Assembly (NCBI GenBank): GCA_001574975.1
Contig: KQ965752.1
Span: 128,802 to 192,801, forward strand
Source: Gonapodya prolifera JEL478
Lineage: Eukaryota > Monoblepharomycota > Monoblepharidomycetes > Monoblepharidales > Gonapodyaceae
Direction: 5' to 3'
DNA: 64,000 nucleotides
The position numbers and the translations under genes are program-made. The first letter of the stretch is position 1. Each line of letters starts with the position of its first letter. This document shows positions 46,655 to 59,104 of this stretch, in pieces. Under the pieces are notes generated by a model. It saw only the letters and a list, made by a program, of their open reading frames with translations, did no database searches and had not been told where the DNA came from.

Positions 46655-47466
46655 AAAAGGGGCACGTAGACGCAGGACCCAGAACGCATTGCATGGATGA
46701 AAAAGGAGACCGCGGTGGAAAACAGCAAAGGAAAAAGCGAATGGCAAAAAATTAAAGTGGAAAAGAGCATGGACGTTTGGACGTGTGGACTTGACAAGAG
46801 ACCGGGAGGCAGTTGGACAGACACTTTTGCATGACTCTGCACCATCACTTATTATCGAAAAGTCGTTTAGAGAGTGCAGTGACTATACTATTCAAGGGAG
46901 TAAATGTACCGAAGTTACCCGAAAGAAAACTCCCGAATCACCACAGAAATTGCGAATCTCTCGCCACCGGGGCGCCGATACCGAACTCGTTTTCAACTTG
47001 ACTCGCTTTCATGTGGCCATCGGATCTGATTTGGCCTAACCGCATGCAGGCTTGACGCAGAATTGGAATTCAGGGAAAAAGGAATTGTCTATTTTTCGGG
47101 GCTTTCACCACCACCATTCTTTACGATGACTTCGCATCGACTCAAAGCGGAAGATGGTGTCTTTCTTCCTCGTGGATACGTGTGTTGTCCGGGCCTGGGC
47201 TCTTTTGGGGTCGATGTCATACGATCAGCAGCCTCTTATAGCTTGAGTCAATCTGTGCTTTTCACATCAACCGCTTCGGTATTGCAAGCGGATGGGGGAG
47301 ACAGTATAATTGTGGTTGACGCACGCCACAATGTACCGGGCATGATGGCCCGCCACCTATCAATGACCCGGCCGAACCGGACCCTCTCTTGTCTACCTTT
47401 TGCGGTTGAACCTTAGTGCTCACTGCAGCCACCTCCATCAACCGAACCAGACCGGAGGGAGCGACG
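46655..47466. other. intergenic, upstream of multi-pass copy 1
   Basis: 812 bases without a supported gene. A 15-base word, CTCCATCAACCGAAC (47433-47447), lies 20 bases before the next ATG and recurs before copy 2. Confidence 0.4.
47433..47447 (+). promoter_or_regulatory. 15-base word shared upstream of multi-pass copies 1 and 2
   Basis: CTCCATCAACCGAAC occurs here and at 49458-49472, in each case within 50 bases of the start codon of a paralogous gene. It may be a leftover of duplicated 5' UTR or a regulatory site. It is absent before copy 3. Confidence 0.4.
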
Positions 47467-48787
47467 ATGGCGGACTTGTCGAACCTTGTGCCTGACGACG
47501 ATGACGGGATTGGGGTGCAGGTTGCCGTGAACTCGATCACGCTGGCGAGGTACAGTCCTCCGATGTCCGATTTCCGAAGTGGCGTCCTGTCTTGGGTCTT
47601 GGTTGAACTCATCCTGCGTCGTGCCCACGTGCACCACAGCTTTGTCTCTCAACTGGTCATTCTGGTGACCTTCATCCCCGACCTCAAAGTGTTTCCGACG
47701 TCGCTCCGCGTACTAAGTCTTGCCACGATCATATTCTCCATGCTCTCATCGCTCGTGGTGTTTATATCCAATAATTATGCTTGCAATCCGGCAGTGGGGT
47801 GAGTGGAAGTTTGCTTTGGGATCCGGGAAAGGGTGATTGAACTATTCAAACAGGATCGGATGCACATTGTTCTTAATCGGGAGCTTTGCGAAATGGTGCA
47901 CATATGCTCTTCGAATATGGTTGCTGACATACAAACGTAACCTGTTCGTCCTCGTTCTGATGAGCGTGTCGATGCTTACAACTGCCGGAATGTTTCAATG
48001 GTGCGTAAAACCTACCGTCTCGTTCCTCCCATTCCATAACGATCTCGTTCCTCCGTCCTCTCAAGGTGGTGCTCGGAGCTGTCTGCGCAACGAATTCTCC
48101 CACGCCTCTGCGGACCATTCTTGAACCCAAGCCGCAGTTTCACGGACCCTTTGTCGGCATATTTCGTGATGGCGCTCAACCTTGGTTTCATTGCTCTCCA
48201 CGTGTACTACTTGTGGGAATACTTCCGGGAAGCGGTGCAAGGCTCAGCTATTTTGAGTGGCGCGAAGAACTCACCCACGGAGGCGCCCAAATCGACCCAA
48301 AACAGTCGTCTTGCCGCTACCTTGACCCTGTTCGCAAGTAGCATCCTTGTCATGATCGGGGACATCATTCTTGTCATTGTCAGAACAGCTGTGAGAGGCA
48401 ACTCAACATCTTCACGTCTGATTCTTCATTTGCGTCGATCGTACTAATACCCATTCCACCTTTTAGATCTCCTCCAACCCCTTCATATTCTTCCTTGCCG
48501 TCTACGGAGGCCAAATCGTGTCAGACATCATCTACTGCTCATACATGCGCCGATTCGCCAACACCCTTCTCAAAGAAGAGCAACTGCGCTCCATCCCCGG
48601 AGCAGCATACTCTCCACCATCAGCTCACGTCTCGGAACGCAAGGACGTGGGAGGTGTGCGGGGACCAGACTACGTCTCAATCGATGGGAACCGGATGAGC
48701 TTGCAGAATTTTCCTTCGAGTGACCGACTCAGTCCTGTTGGTATGCCGGCTCCGTTTCCTCCACGTACTTCCGACCGATACGCGTGA
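47467..48787 (+). CDS. multi-pass membrane protein, tandem copy 1
   Basis: Exons 47467-47549, 47640-47798, 47854-48000, 48066-48390 and 48467-48787, in phase, giving 344 residues. Six or seven hydrophobic helices: SFVSQLVILVTFI, VLSLATIIFSMLSSLVVFIS, IGCTLFLIGSFAKWCTYALR, FVLVLMSVSMLTTAGMFQWW, AYFVMALNLGFIALHVYYLW, LTLFASSILVMIGDIILVIV and FIFFLAVYGGQIVSDIIYCS. Fixed points shared with copies 2 and 3 include NNYACNPA, RIWLLTYKRNLFV and LHVYYLW. The hydrophilic tail of about 80 residues carries PSAH and RGPDYVSIDG. The layout is GPCR-like in number of helices and tail, but no DRY, NPxxY or other known receptor signature is present. Family unknown. Confidence 0.78.
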
Positions 48788-49505
48788 CGGTACTGGCGTC
48801 ACGTACCACGACGAAGTCACTCCTAGATTTTTGTTCCATCACTTACGTCGATAAACCATAATCCTTCATTTAATGTTTTGAATGCCATTTCATGTGGTCC
48901 GCCGAAATGCGCTGCATTCTGTTTCCGACATCAAACACAGCCGCACATTCCGAAAATAAACAAACAACGACCATTTTCCGATCCAACGGGGACAGTAATG
49001 ACCGAATCGCGGTGTTGAAGTGACAGGTTACCACTCAAGGAAAACATTACTGCGACTGTCCATAGGAATCGACGTCGCCTGAAAGCATAAGTTGAGTAGG
49101 TCCGCAATCCGAATGGGAATACGAGGGTCTCATAAAATAGGTGAACTTGGAGTGGAATCTTGTGCCCTTCTGATCAACTGGTTTTGCAATGGCAGGTATG
49201 GAGGCTAGGCGGCTTCCACTGGAGCTTTGCAATCGTCCCAATGAACCTGCCTGACAGCTCAGAAAGTATTTTGAGGAAAGACAAGGATCGCACTCAGAAT
49301 TAATTTTGACGTTTTTAATTGTCAAAGGAATGCCGCGGGAAAGGGAGACATTGCTGGCCGACGGGAGACGTCGTCGGGGAACATTACTACCCGGTTTCGG
49401 ATCATACATATACTCTACCTTGCGGCTGAACCCCACGTCGCATCTTCCACATACCTTCTCCATCAACCGAACGCAGCCAACTCTGCAGAGTGATTGGCCC
49501 TGAGG
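48788..49505. other. intergenic between multi-pass copies 1 and 2
   Basis: 718 bases without a supported gene. It contains the second copy of the 15-base upstream word at 49458-49472. Confidence 0.4.
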
Positions 49506-50812
49506 ATGGCCGACGTCTTGCCGAACTTGGTACCTGCGGACGAAACGGGAATTGGGCTGCAGGTCGCCGTGAATTCGATCACGCTGGCGAGGTACGCTAC
49601 TTCCGATAAAGACAGCCTATCTCAGCGATTGCCTTGATCCATCCCTGCCTTTCCCACATCAGCTTTGTCTCTCAGCTGGTCATTTTAGTGACCTTTGTCC
49701 CAGACCTCCAGGTGTTTCCGACTAATCTCAGGGTGCTCAGTCTTGCGACTATTATATTCTCCATGCTTTCATCGATGGTGGTCTTCATCTCGAATAACTA
49801 TGCCTGCAATCCAGCCATTGGGTGAGTGGTGTTTGCTTTGATACGATCATCCTGCTGAACTGTTCACCTAGGATCGGATGTACCTTGTTCTTGATCGGGA
49901 GCTTCGCAAAATGGTGCACATATGCACTCAGAATATGGTTGTTGACGTACAAACGAAACCTCTTCGTCCTCATCGTGATGAGCATTTCCATGCTCACAAC
50001 TGCCGGAATGTTTCAATGGTACGCTCGAAAGCCCGACTCTTTTCTCGTATTCCATAATGATCTTGATATTCATAAGGTGGTGCTCGGAGCTGTCTGGGGT
50101 ACGAGTTCTTCCTCGCCTGTGTGGACCATTCTTAAACCCAAGCCGGAGTTTTACGGATCCTTTGTCAGCGTATATGGTAACAGCACTCAACCTTGGTTTC
50201 ATTGCTCTCCACGTCTACTACTTGTGGGACTACTTTCGCGAGGCCGTGCAGGGCTCAGCTATATTGAGCGGCACGAAGAAATCACCTGCACGGGCTGCAG
50301 TGACAACGCAAACAACAGCACAAAACAACCGTCTTGCCGCAACGCTAACACTGTTTGCGAGCAGTATCCTTGTCATGTTTGCGGATATAGCTCTTGTTCT
50401 TGTCAGAACAGCTGTGAGTACTGCCTAGTCGTGAATTACATAACGCTTTCCAAACTCCCGTAACACCTTATAGCTTTCGTCCGACCCATTTCTTTTCTTC
50501 CTTGCCATCTTCGGTGGTCAAATCGTGTCCGACATTATCTACTGTGCCTACATGCGTCGCTTCGCCAACGCCCTTCTCCAAGAAAAAGAGTCCCAATCAA
50601 TCGCTGCATCGACGGTGTACGCCCCACCTTCAGCCCACATTTCAGATCGGGATGATATGAGAGGGGTGCGGGGACCAGACTACGTTTCGATTGACGGAAC
50701 CCGGGTGGACTTCAACTCGTTGCAATACTCGGACACGAAGTCAATTCCGGTCGAAATGCAGTCGCCGTACTCCAAGCATCATTCCGACAGATATGTCGGA
50801 CGGTATTGCTGA
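49506..50812 (+). CDS. multi-pass membrane protein, tandem copy 2
   Basis: Exons 49506-49591, 49663-49821, 49872-50018, 50077-50413 and 50474-50812, in phase, giving 355 residues. Exons 2 and 3 (159 and 147 bases) are the same length as in copies 1 and 3. It has the same helices and fixed points: NNYACNPAIG, AKWCTYALRIWLLTYKRNLF, GMFQWWCSELSG and LHVYYLWDYFREAVQGSAIL. The tail contains PSAHISDRDD and RGPDYVSIDG. It is very close to copy 1, so the duplication is recent. No known family. Confidence 0.78.
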
Positions 50813-51398
50813 CACTCGCCGTCAACTTCATGCATTTTGGTTGCAATTTTCTTGCCAGCTTAATACTTTTGTATTCATCACATGAAGGCTACTTTATTAA
50901 TAGCATTCCGAGCTGTGATTACTCCATAAATCTTTAATTTGAATATCATATGTTTGGTGAATGGCGTCATACATCCAGGCACAATTGTTCCCATCAAGTC
51001 ACCGATCTGCTATGGACACCGCTGTTCTCCCGCCCTTCATCGTCGAGCCACAATATCCCCTCCTTGCTCCTCCGGCCTTTCATATCTCATCACCCCACGA
51101 AAGTTTTGCCTGGCAATCGATCTCCCAGTTCCCACGCCTTGTCGAGATATGACTTCATCTGGTACGTCCGTATTATATAATATATCGCTATCACGTAGGG
51201 GTTCCAGAGCGTGCCAATTCTGAATTGCGACGCTGAAGAAACACATTCCAATCCATCAAAGCAGACCCGCGACCTTCAAGGTAGGAATGGTCGATCGCAA
51301 GAGTTGACAATTGCCTGAAAGCATTCGAGCAAGAGGCATGAGTTTGCAATCTGCAGAAGTTGAGGAACTTTTCTCAGGGCCGATCCCGATGACTAACC
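50813..51398. other. intergenic, no gene recognised
   Basis: 586 bases downstream of copy 2. Several overlapping short frames exist but none has a motif. Confidence 0.4.
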
Positions 51399-51851
51399 CT
51401 AGGTTGCTTGGTTCTGCAGTTCCTTCTTCCGAACCTCCATTTCCACAAAAGCAAGTTGATTGGCAAGATCTTTACTTTTCGTAACGAGCGCTGAATCTCC
51501 AAGTTCAAGTGGGGAAGGTGCGGTGGAAGCAGGAATACGTCGAGGAATCGGGTTCCGTTGGTGAGACTCCAGGAGACGGAAGAATTCCGGATTTAGACTG
51601 CTTCGTCCGAATTTGAGTTCGACGTTTGTGACACTAGCGCCGTATGCGAGGAGCAGACGTACGATCTCCACTTTCGGTTGGAGAGGACACCGGACACGCA
51701 CGTCGGCCCACCTCTCGGGGTGACTGAGCGTGACAGCACCTCGCTGCGCACTGATCTCGACTTGTCCGTTGCTGGCTGGTGTATCGTCTGTTTTCCCCTG
51801 CAGTTCGCGTGCTTTTACATTCCAGATTGTCATTTTGCCCCCACCTGCCAT
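51399..51851 (-). CDS. hypothetical protein fragment with WD- and ankyrin-like pieces
   Basis: A minus-strand frame of 150 residues starts MAGGGKMTIWNVKARELQGK, which looks like the last strands of a WD repeat. An acceptor-like CTACAG just upstream suggests it is the last exon of a larger gene. In the middle is VEIVRLLLAYGASVTNVELK, an ankyrin-like helix pair, and the end is charged and helical (LANQLAFVEMEVRKKELQN). No upstream exons were resolved. The identity is not known. Confidence 0.4.
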   Translation of the reverse strand: MAGGGKMTIWNVKARELQGKTDDTPASNGQVEISAQRGAVTLSHPERWADVRVRCPLQPKVEIVRLLLAYGASVTNVELKFGRSSLNPEFFRLLESHQRNPIPRRIPASTAPSPLELGDSALVTKSKDLANQLAFVEMEVRKKELQNQAT

Positions 51852-52507
51852 CGCCAGACACAGCGCGTTGGGAAATCTGTAGGTCGAATACCATCGCTGT
51901 CGCTGTCACTCGGTAGCGCTGCCGAAAAAGTTGCTCCTCGTCCATACAACGGCTCCATCGACCTTGGCTTTTGTGTGAACTTCTCCTCAAAGGATGATGT
52001 TCTGGGCTGGAGCACAAGTGACGGAATGCAAATAGTAGGTGTTTTTCCTGAGTATTAATTCTGTGTCACCAAGGAAGCTGATCAATTCTGCGTTCAACTG
52101 CTTTCACCAACTGATTTATGTGTGTGTAAGTTCAAAAGGAACGAAGTCGACTGAGCGCCAGACCTTTTGACATGCACCATTTCGCAAAGATACCTACGGT
52201 GGACTCGCAAAGACGGAGCCGCTGTGAGGGCCCGCGTCAACGGCTTGTTTGGGTCCCAATGTTGCTGCATCAAGTATTGCGACCGTTCCATTGAGCGTTG
52301 TACCAATATCCCTGCTCCGTCACACGTAAACAGTCTCAGGTGAACGATTGCTCGAAGCTGCAGTCTCTTTCGCCGGGCTTTTTTCTCGGCGATGATTGTT
52401 GCAACTCAGGGTACGTAACGTAGGCGTCGCCTTCCCAGTAAAACACCGCGTTGTTGACCATTATGGTGATCCGTCACACGTAAAGCTTTGCCTATTGCGC
52501 TATTGGA
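51852..52507. other. unresolved region upstream of the WD/ankyrin-like fragment
   Basis: May contain further exons of the minus-strand gene ending at 51399, but none could be joined with confidence. Confidence 0.3.
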
Positions 52508-52705
52508 TTGATTCAAAAGCTCGAAATTGCGTCTTTGAATCTTCAAGGCCCGTTGTCCACCATGCTCAAAACGATCAGCACCTCGTTCCCCCAACTGGAA
52601 GCTCTTGCCATCGGCGATAATCCTCTCACTGGCGAAATCACTACCGAACTATGCAGTTTGAAGAAGCTGCAGATTCTGTCAATGCCGTTCTTGGTCAACA
52701 CATAA
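52508..52705 (+). pseudogene. fragment of an extracellular-type leucine-rich-repeat protein
   Basis: The + strand reads LEIASLNLQGPLSTML, then FPQLEALAIGDNPLTGEI and CSLKKLQILSM. This is the 24-residue LRR style with L-x-G-x-I/L endings seen in plant-type and fungal surface LRR proteins. Only about two repeats remain, with no start or membrane part. It sits between multi-pass copies 2 and 3, so it is probably debris from a rearrangement. Confidence 0.55.
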
Positions 52706-53162
52706 TTACGTGCCATCGCGACACTTTCACATCTTTACGGCGTGACGGAGACTTCCCACAACATTGTTCTCACTTCACTTCTGCTCTGGCCAAATACCGC
52801 CCCCCCCCCCCCCTCGCAAACATTCCCGAAGTTACGGATCCTGCCTCTCAATTAGCACCAAACTGGCGTGGTAGGAGTAGGAATTCGGTTTTGGCAGCGA
52901 ACAGTAGTCTGAAACACCAAATTACTTTTGCTCTGGATTCCAATGATCAACTTACTTGCTTCGCTGTTCACGGTCGCAACATTTTGAAGGGCTATTATTA
53001 TCCCGATTGTTGGCGGCGCTTGGCGGGCGAGGAAGATAAGACTTGGCCCATTACTATCCCGGCGATCTGTTTACCTTAGGCGGAAAGCCCGCGTGTGGCT
53101 TCCCGCTTCTCCTGCGACCTACTCTTACCTTTATCAGCCCAGCTGCAGGATCGTTCGTGAAG
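52706..53162. other. intergenic upstream of multi-pass copy 3
   Basis: Contains a 14-base C-run (52800-52813). No gene is supported, though one + frame stays open for 100 codons without recognisable features. Confidence 0.35.
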
Positions 53163-54474
53163 ATGTCGAACGGATCGAATGCTGTCGGCACAACAGATGA
53201 CGGACAGTTGGGGCTACAGATTACCGTGAACTCTATCATACTGGCGAGGTATACTTCCGAAGTAGCAGCCTATCTTAGTCGTTGAACTCATGCGTACTAT
53301 GCACGCCTCAGCTTCGTCTCTCAGCTCGTCATTTTGATTACCTTTGTCCCAGATCTCAAGGTGTTTCCGACTTCGCTCAGGGTCCTCAGTCTCGTCTCAG
53401 TAGTATTCTCCATGCTTTCATCGATGGTGGTCTTTATCTCAAACAACTATGCTTGCAACCCAGCTGTTGGGTGAGTGGGCTTTTTCTCTGACGAGACTAT
53501 CGAGACGTGCCTAATGGACTTCCTCCAGGATCGGATGCACATTGATCCTCATCGGTAACTTGGGAAAATGGTGCACATACGCTCTCAGAATATGGTTGTT
53601 GACGTACAAACGTAACCTTTTCGTCCTACTTTTGATGGGCGTGTCGATGCTTCTCACCGCCGGAATGTTTCAGTGGTGCGTCCCAAAAATCGATTCACTC
53701 ACTTGCGAGTCCTCTAACAAGCAACGTCTCACTCAGGTGGTGCGCCGCGTCATCTGCAGTTCGGATTCTTCCTCGCCTATGTGCCACCGTCGTCTCGAAC
53801 CCAAACATGACATTCACCGAACCCTTAGCGTCAGCTATGGCAGCGGCGCAAAATTTTATCTTCATTGCACTCCACGTCTACTACCTGTGGGGTTACTTCG
53901 TCGAAGCCGTGCAGGGCTCAGCCGTACTGAGTAACTCGAAAAAAACAACATCCAAAGAACCCGACACCTCGGTACAAAACAATCGTCTTGCGGCAACATT
54001 AACACTCTTCGCAAGCAGCATTCTTGTGATGATCAATGATATGGTTCTTGGAATTGTTCGGACAGTTGTGAGTGGTTTCGACGTCAAACAGTTTCCTCAA
54101 AATCGGAGTTTACCGCGCACACCGCTCACACCACCGTCTAGATTTCCCTCAACCCATTCGCATTCTTCCTCGTCGTCTTTGGTGGTCAAATCATATCGGA
54201 CATCATCTACTGCTCATACATGCGCCGATTTGCCACCGCGCTTCTCAAAGAAAAGCAGGCGCGATCAATTCCCATGTCGAACGTTTACAACCCGCCATCA
54301 GCGCACGTTTCAGATCGGGAGGATATGCAGGGAGGGATGCCAGGACCAAGATATGTCTCAATTGATGGACACCCGATGAACTCGCACTCATATCGCACAG
54401 ACGGGATTCAGCCAAGAATGCCGGTTGAAATGCCGTCATCGTTCCCTGCACGCCATTCCGATGGATTTGTGTGA
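53163..54474 (+). CDS. multi-pass membrane protein, tandem copy 3
   Basis: Exons 53163-53248, 53312-53470, 53529-53675, 53737-54067 and 54142-54474, in phase, giving 351 residues. It shares intron positions and phases with copies 1 and 2. Fixed points are NNYACNPAVG, KWCTYALRIWLLTYKRNLF, GMFQWW, LHVYYLWGYFVEAVQGSAVL and FGGQIISDIIYCSYMRRFAT. The loop between helices 4 and 5 is more diverged (CAASSAVRILPRLCATVVSN). The tail has PSAHVSDRED and GPRYVSIDGHPM. It is the oldest branch of the trio, judging by divergence. Confidence 0.77.
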
Positions 54475-55298
54475 CGGTATTGACATCATCGACTGGCATG
54501 GACTTCACGCAGTTTGGTTGCATATTTTCTTGTAGCTCGTTGTGCGTTTTTGACTTCACGGTTCATCTCATTGGTAATTGTTTCAAGGGTAACGTTGCAT
54601 TAGATTTGTATAAGTTTTTATATATGTGGAGTCAGTGGCTTAATTGACGATGGAAAAACACAACAAACTACGACGTGCCATCGCGATACTCCGACGACGA
54701 CGACGGAACTTCTCTCAACTCTGCTCCTGTCCCGCTTCTCGCCGAATACCCGTGTCCCCACAAAACATCCGGAAATGAATCTTGGCCCTACATATCCACT
54801 CTATGCAGGTTTGATGGGAGCGGAGACTCGGTTTAGGCGTCGAGCTCAGATACCACCGCTCTAGAGGGTTTCCACTTCCTTCGCTGTATCAAATGCTTGG
54901 TCGGCAGAAGACATTGTTCCACAAATACTGTAGGGTGGAGCGGGGTCCTCCGCGATCAGCACATTTGAAACACCGCGTTTAGTCTCTTGGAATAGAAATC
55001 CAGGCTAGAATGCAAGACGGCAGACTCTGCCGTGCCTACTCGGCATGCATTTTCGTCTCCACGAAAAGAGAGAGGCGTACATGCATCACGAGTGACACAG
55101 CATATACGTGTCCAAGGTGCGCTCCTGACTGTATTTGGAGTTACGTAGCTGGAGACAAACTCTCGTTTTCGCAGTCTCTGGCACTCATGGTACACGATAG
55201 GAACTTTTTCCACTGCATTACACGGCACTTGCGTCGACCGTTCTACCTTTGTCCATTTCCACCACCTCTCAGCCAGCACCACCACCTCCGTCTACCAC
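54475..55298. other. convergent intergenic region
   Basis: 824 bases between multi-pass copy 3 (+) and the TLC-like gene (-). No gene recognised. Confidence 0.4.
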
Positions 55299-56755
55299 TC
55301 ACACCTTCATTGTAAAATCACCAATATCCCCCACATCCCCCACATCCGCCGCCTCCTCCTCGCTCCTGCTCCTTCGACCCCTCCACTTCTCATCACCCCA
55401 CACCGTGTCCAACAGGCGCTTTTCAGCGCCTTCGGTAGGGCTGACTGGTGGTGGCGAGGATATTGAGTCTCTTGAGAGGGCGGCGTCGGGGGAGAGCGAC
55501 GACTTTCGGGAGCGGGAACGGGACCGAGTGGAGGAATTGAGGCCAGACGACGAACCCGGTTTGCTCCGGAGCGCGAGCTTGTATACCACGTGAGCGCTCC
55601 AAATTTGGGTTGTGAGGAGGATGAAGGCGGCGATTGGGAGGATGATGTCTAGCCAACGGTCGGCGGGTACGTGGGGGTGGTGGGATGAATGCGTACGTCA
55701 GAGTTGAATCCACAGCTCATCAGCTGAACATAACTCTGCAGGCCTCACTCACCGACGGCCACGTACGCAGGACTCGCCAACCCCACGGGCACGACGTATT
55801 TTGCCCACACGACGACAACGTATCCCAGCGACACGAGTTTGAGCACCATGGGCACCGCGGCGCCGAGGAGAAGCGTGATGTATGTGGCGCGGGTGTGGGG
55901 GCGGTAACGGTCTGTTTGGTGTGGTGGTGAGTGGGTGGGGATCAGCGGACAAGGGAGCGGACCAAAAGGACGGAGCGAGAAGAACGCACACAAAAGCAAA
56001 CCCACAAACGTGACCTGCTCCAACGTGGCCTGGTACAGAAACCCCATCCCAATTCGGGGCATGGTGAGGTCGAACGTGGTCTCGAAGGCGCACACGAGTA
56101 GGATGATGATGCCGACGGTTGTTATGTGGTGGGTTACCTTTTTGTGTTGGTGGGATTTGGTGGGCCGATTTAAACGTCGCAGACGGGAGTACCCACCAAC
56201 GAGATCCGCATCTTGCGCCGAAAGATGAGCTCGGAGACGTACAGAAGCGACACGATGTTGACGGCGGAGCGGGACACTTGGAGTTCGTGCACGCTGAATG
56301 CGTAGGTGGGGGAGAGGAGGGGTAAGGTGGCGAGTTGGATCGCGAGGGCTGTGGACGTGACTATGATCTGGGGGGTGGTAAGGGCATCGGGACGGTGGCG
56401 TGCGTGAGTGAGACGAGCGGCGATAAATGCAGAAGTCGCAACGACGGTGCTGCGGTGGTTCCCTTCCCGCCCAAATTCTCCCTTCTCCGCACTACACTCC
56501 ATAAAAGTACTCCCAAAACCGGTCGCACTAGCGCTGACTCACCTGCACCAAATACGAAATCACATTGACCCTGATCTCCTCGCTGAACGCCTTCCACCTC
56601 TTCCTGTCCACCCTCTTCAAGAACCACCCCGAGCAGCGCGTGACGACGTAGAGAATGAGGAGGAAGACCAGGTAGTTGACGGCGACCCATGTGGGGGATG
56701 TGTATGTGGGGTTTTCGAGGGAACAGACTGTTGGGAGCGCGGTGGTGGTGGACAT
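55299..56755 (-). CDS. multi-pass membrane protein, TLC-domain-like
   Basis: Exons in transcript order: 56755-56543, 56367-56197, 56137-56002, 55911-55753, 55648-55299, in phase, giving 342 residues. Some donors and acceptors are weak (GTTTGC; GGCTAG|AC). Helices: WVAVNYLVFLLILYVVTRC, IIVTSTALAIQLATLPLL, VTHHITTVGIIILLVC, ATYITLLLGAAVPMVLKLV and IILPIAAFILLTTQIWSAH. The arrangement SLLYVSELIFRRKMR then a His-His at the start of a helix resembles TLC-domain proteins (TRAM/LAG1/CLN8 type), where the paired His follows a charged R-x-D-like turn. The tail is Ser/Arg- and Glu/Asp-rich. The TLC assignment is tentative; the multi-pass nature is clear. Confidence 0.6.
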
Positions 56756-59104
56756 GGTGGCAGGTCGGATGGTTTGGGGAGATGTGAGAGAAGATGATAG
56801 AATGGGGAAGGACCGAGGTATGCAGTTGGACCGTGACCGGGATGGAGGTAGACGGGTCGATTGGGCGACTGAAGCATTTATCTGAGGTATATCCGCCTGC
56901 TTGGGGCGATGTGGTCAGGCTCATATCGGACGACGCCAAACAATTCAGGTTATGCCGGCGAGAGGCAACATAGGGTCACGGATGCGCTTGGGGTAAATCG
57001 GCTGGATATATATGATGATGGGGAGAGAGAAGGTCGGAACATCTGAAAATTTGCAAACGCCAACAAACCGCGGTTATCCGCGATTAAGTGGGTCGACGGG
57101 TTGGTCACCGGCTGGTCCTTTGCTTGTTCAACGGCGGTTCACCGGGGTTCAACGAGCCTTATGTGTGCTTCAACGGGCAGGAACTGCTCTGTCACATTCT
57201 ATAATTGCGCTGGACTAATTCATTCGTCCGTTTCATCGTACGGCAGTACTGTGAACCTCAATTGACAGCAAGCGTTGGCGATTGTACTTGATACGTCATC
57301 GTATACATCACAAGAGTACCCCACTGTTAGATCCGCTCTGTTTGCAATCAATGTCGTACAGTCCGCACCAGCCTCGCTCATGTTGCCATTAAGTGTCAGC
57401 GATCCATTTTCTCCCTAATTGCCTTCTGCCCCTTCCTGTTCCGAATTCAACTCCGTGCTCCGAGTACTCGTGAGATTGTGTGTGGTCCATGACACCATTC
57501 GCATTTCGCAACCCCTTTAATGTATCTCTCGTTTCCAAGGGTCTCATGGAGGACGGAAAGTCGTTCATTGAAATAGAATTCGCAGGTGAGCCGTGAATAT
57601 CTTTTATTCCCCACTTTCGCCCTGCCGGTCTGGGAAAGATAATTCTTTTGTGGCAGTAGCTGTCGATTTGTGAGATGTTCTGATACGTCGCAACAAACCG
57701 TACCCAGGAAGTTCGCACATCGCAATGCTGCTCCTGCCGAAAATGGCTGAATCTTTGTTCTCGAACGCTTCCCATTGCCAGTCGTCACTCGCAGGGTTCA
57801 ACAGCGCAACCGGCCTCGCCCGGCCCGCCCCATCGAAACCCACCGAAAATCCGCAACCCTCTGAGCCCCTTACCCGCCGACACTGACATGGCAACTGGCA
57901 AGAACCTACTCTAGTGCAACGCTGAGGTCGTCTCTAAGCCCTGCAGCTCCGTCTTCCTCCACCATCAACACCATCTCATCTCTGGACTCTACCCGCAGTG
58001 CCAACCAGCTATCGTGTGTGACTGTCTCACCGGCGATCTGGGAGGATTTGACGGATTGGGAAGGACAATCGGGGTTCTGTCCAGTATCATGGAAAGCACC
58101 GAGCGGAGGGCTTGGACAGAAACGGTGAGGAGGATGGATGGTCGGCGACATGAATCATGCCGTGCAAGCGTGTAAACTTTTTTCGAGAGGCAATCATGGG
58201 GTAATCCATGGATGGAGCGAAAAGGTTGAAAGACGTGCGTGGTTAGAAGGCTTTAGGTCCCATCTCAGTTTTGCCCGCCTGCATTCTACCGGTCCCCAGT
58301 TCTTGTGTTTCAGCAGCATGATGGCAAACTGAATCCCCATGAATGGGGTTACATTAGCGTCGTGGTAGGTTGAACCTCGAGTCGGTCAAGCCCGTTGAAT
58401 TGGATGGGTCAACAGGGATGGGTGATGCTTTGATACTTGGTGAATGGAATTGCACTGGGCAGGTGAGCCGTTGAACCGACCGAGAAGCACAATGATGGGG
58501 TGCCGGGTAATGAAGTGGCGGTTTTGGGCAAATTCATTGCTCGTCCGGTGAACCGCAGAGAGGGCAATGTGTGGGGTGGATATGTATGGACAGGTGGGGA
58601 CGAGTGGCATAGAGCATCCGAGGTAGTTTTCGCGAGAGTGGACGAAGGTGGAGAGACAGGGGAAAGAGGAAATTCAGGTGCGATATGTGTGTTGAGATTG
58701 AGATCAGGCTCGATGCACGTTCCCAAGGAACTTGGCACACCGTTTTTCAAAAACGAGGCACTTGAGTAGGTAAATAAATACTCCATATTCACTGCACACT
58801 GAACTCTCCCTCTCCACCTTCCCAAAATGGAAACCTCGGGAAATGTACTTGAGACCGCAGCATTGTGTTTGCGCACGGTCCACCCACGCCTCCCTCCGCA
58901 AGGGATCGCCCTCCCCTCCAGCAAAAGCACGGAGGCATCGCACGCAGCGAGTGGCGCAGCAGGGACCACGTGATCAGCAGGATGGGCAGGAAATCGACGA
59001 TGGGACTGCGTGGGGGGAACGGTGAGCGTGGGCTGGGTGTGGCTGACGAGAGGGGAGAGGGTTGACCCGCATTTACTGACCGGCGACAACCCCCGTGCGT
59101 GCGA
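56756..59104. other. 2.3 kb region without a supported gene
   Basis: The stretch 57400-57900 (minus strand) has protein-like frames, for example SQIDSYCHKRIIFPRPAGRK, that shift register and match no family I know, so a decayed gene is possible. The remainder shows no coding pattern. The promoter of the gene starting at 59105 should be at the right end. Confidence 0.35.
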
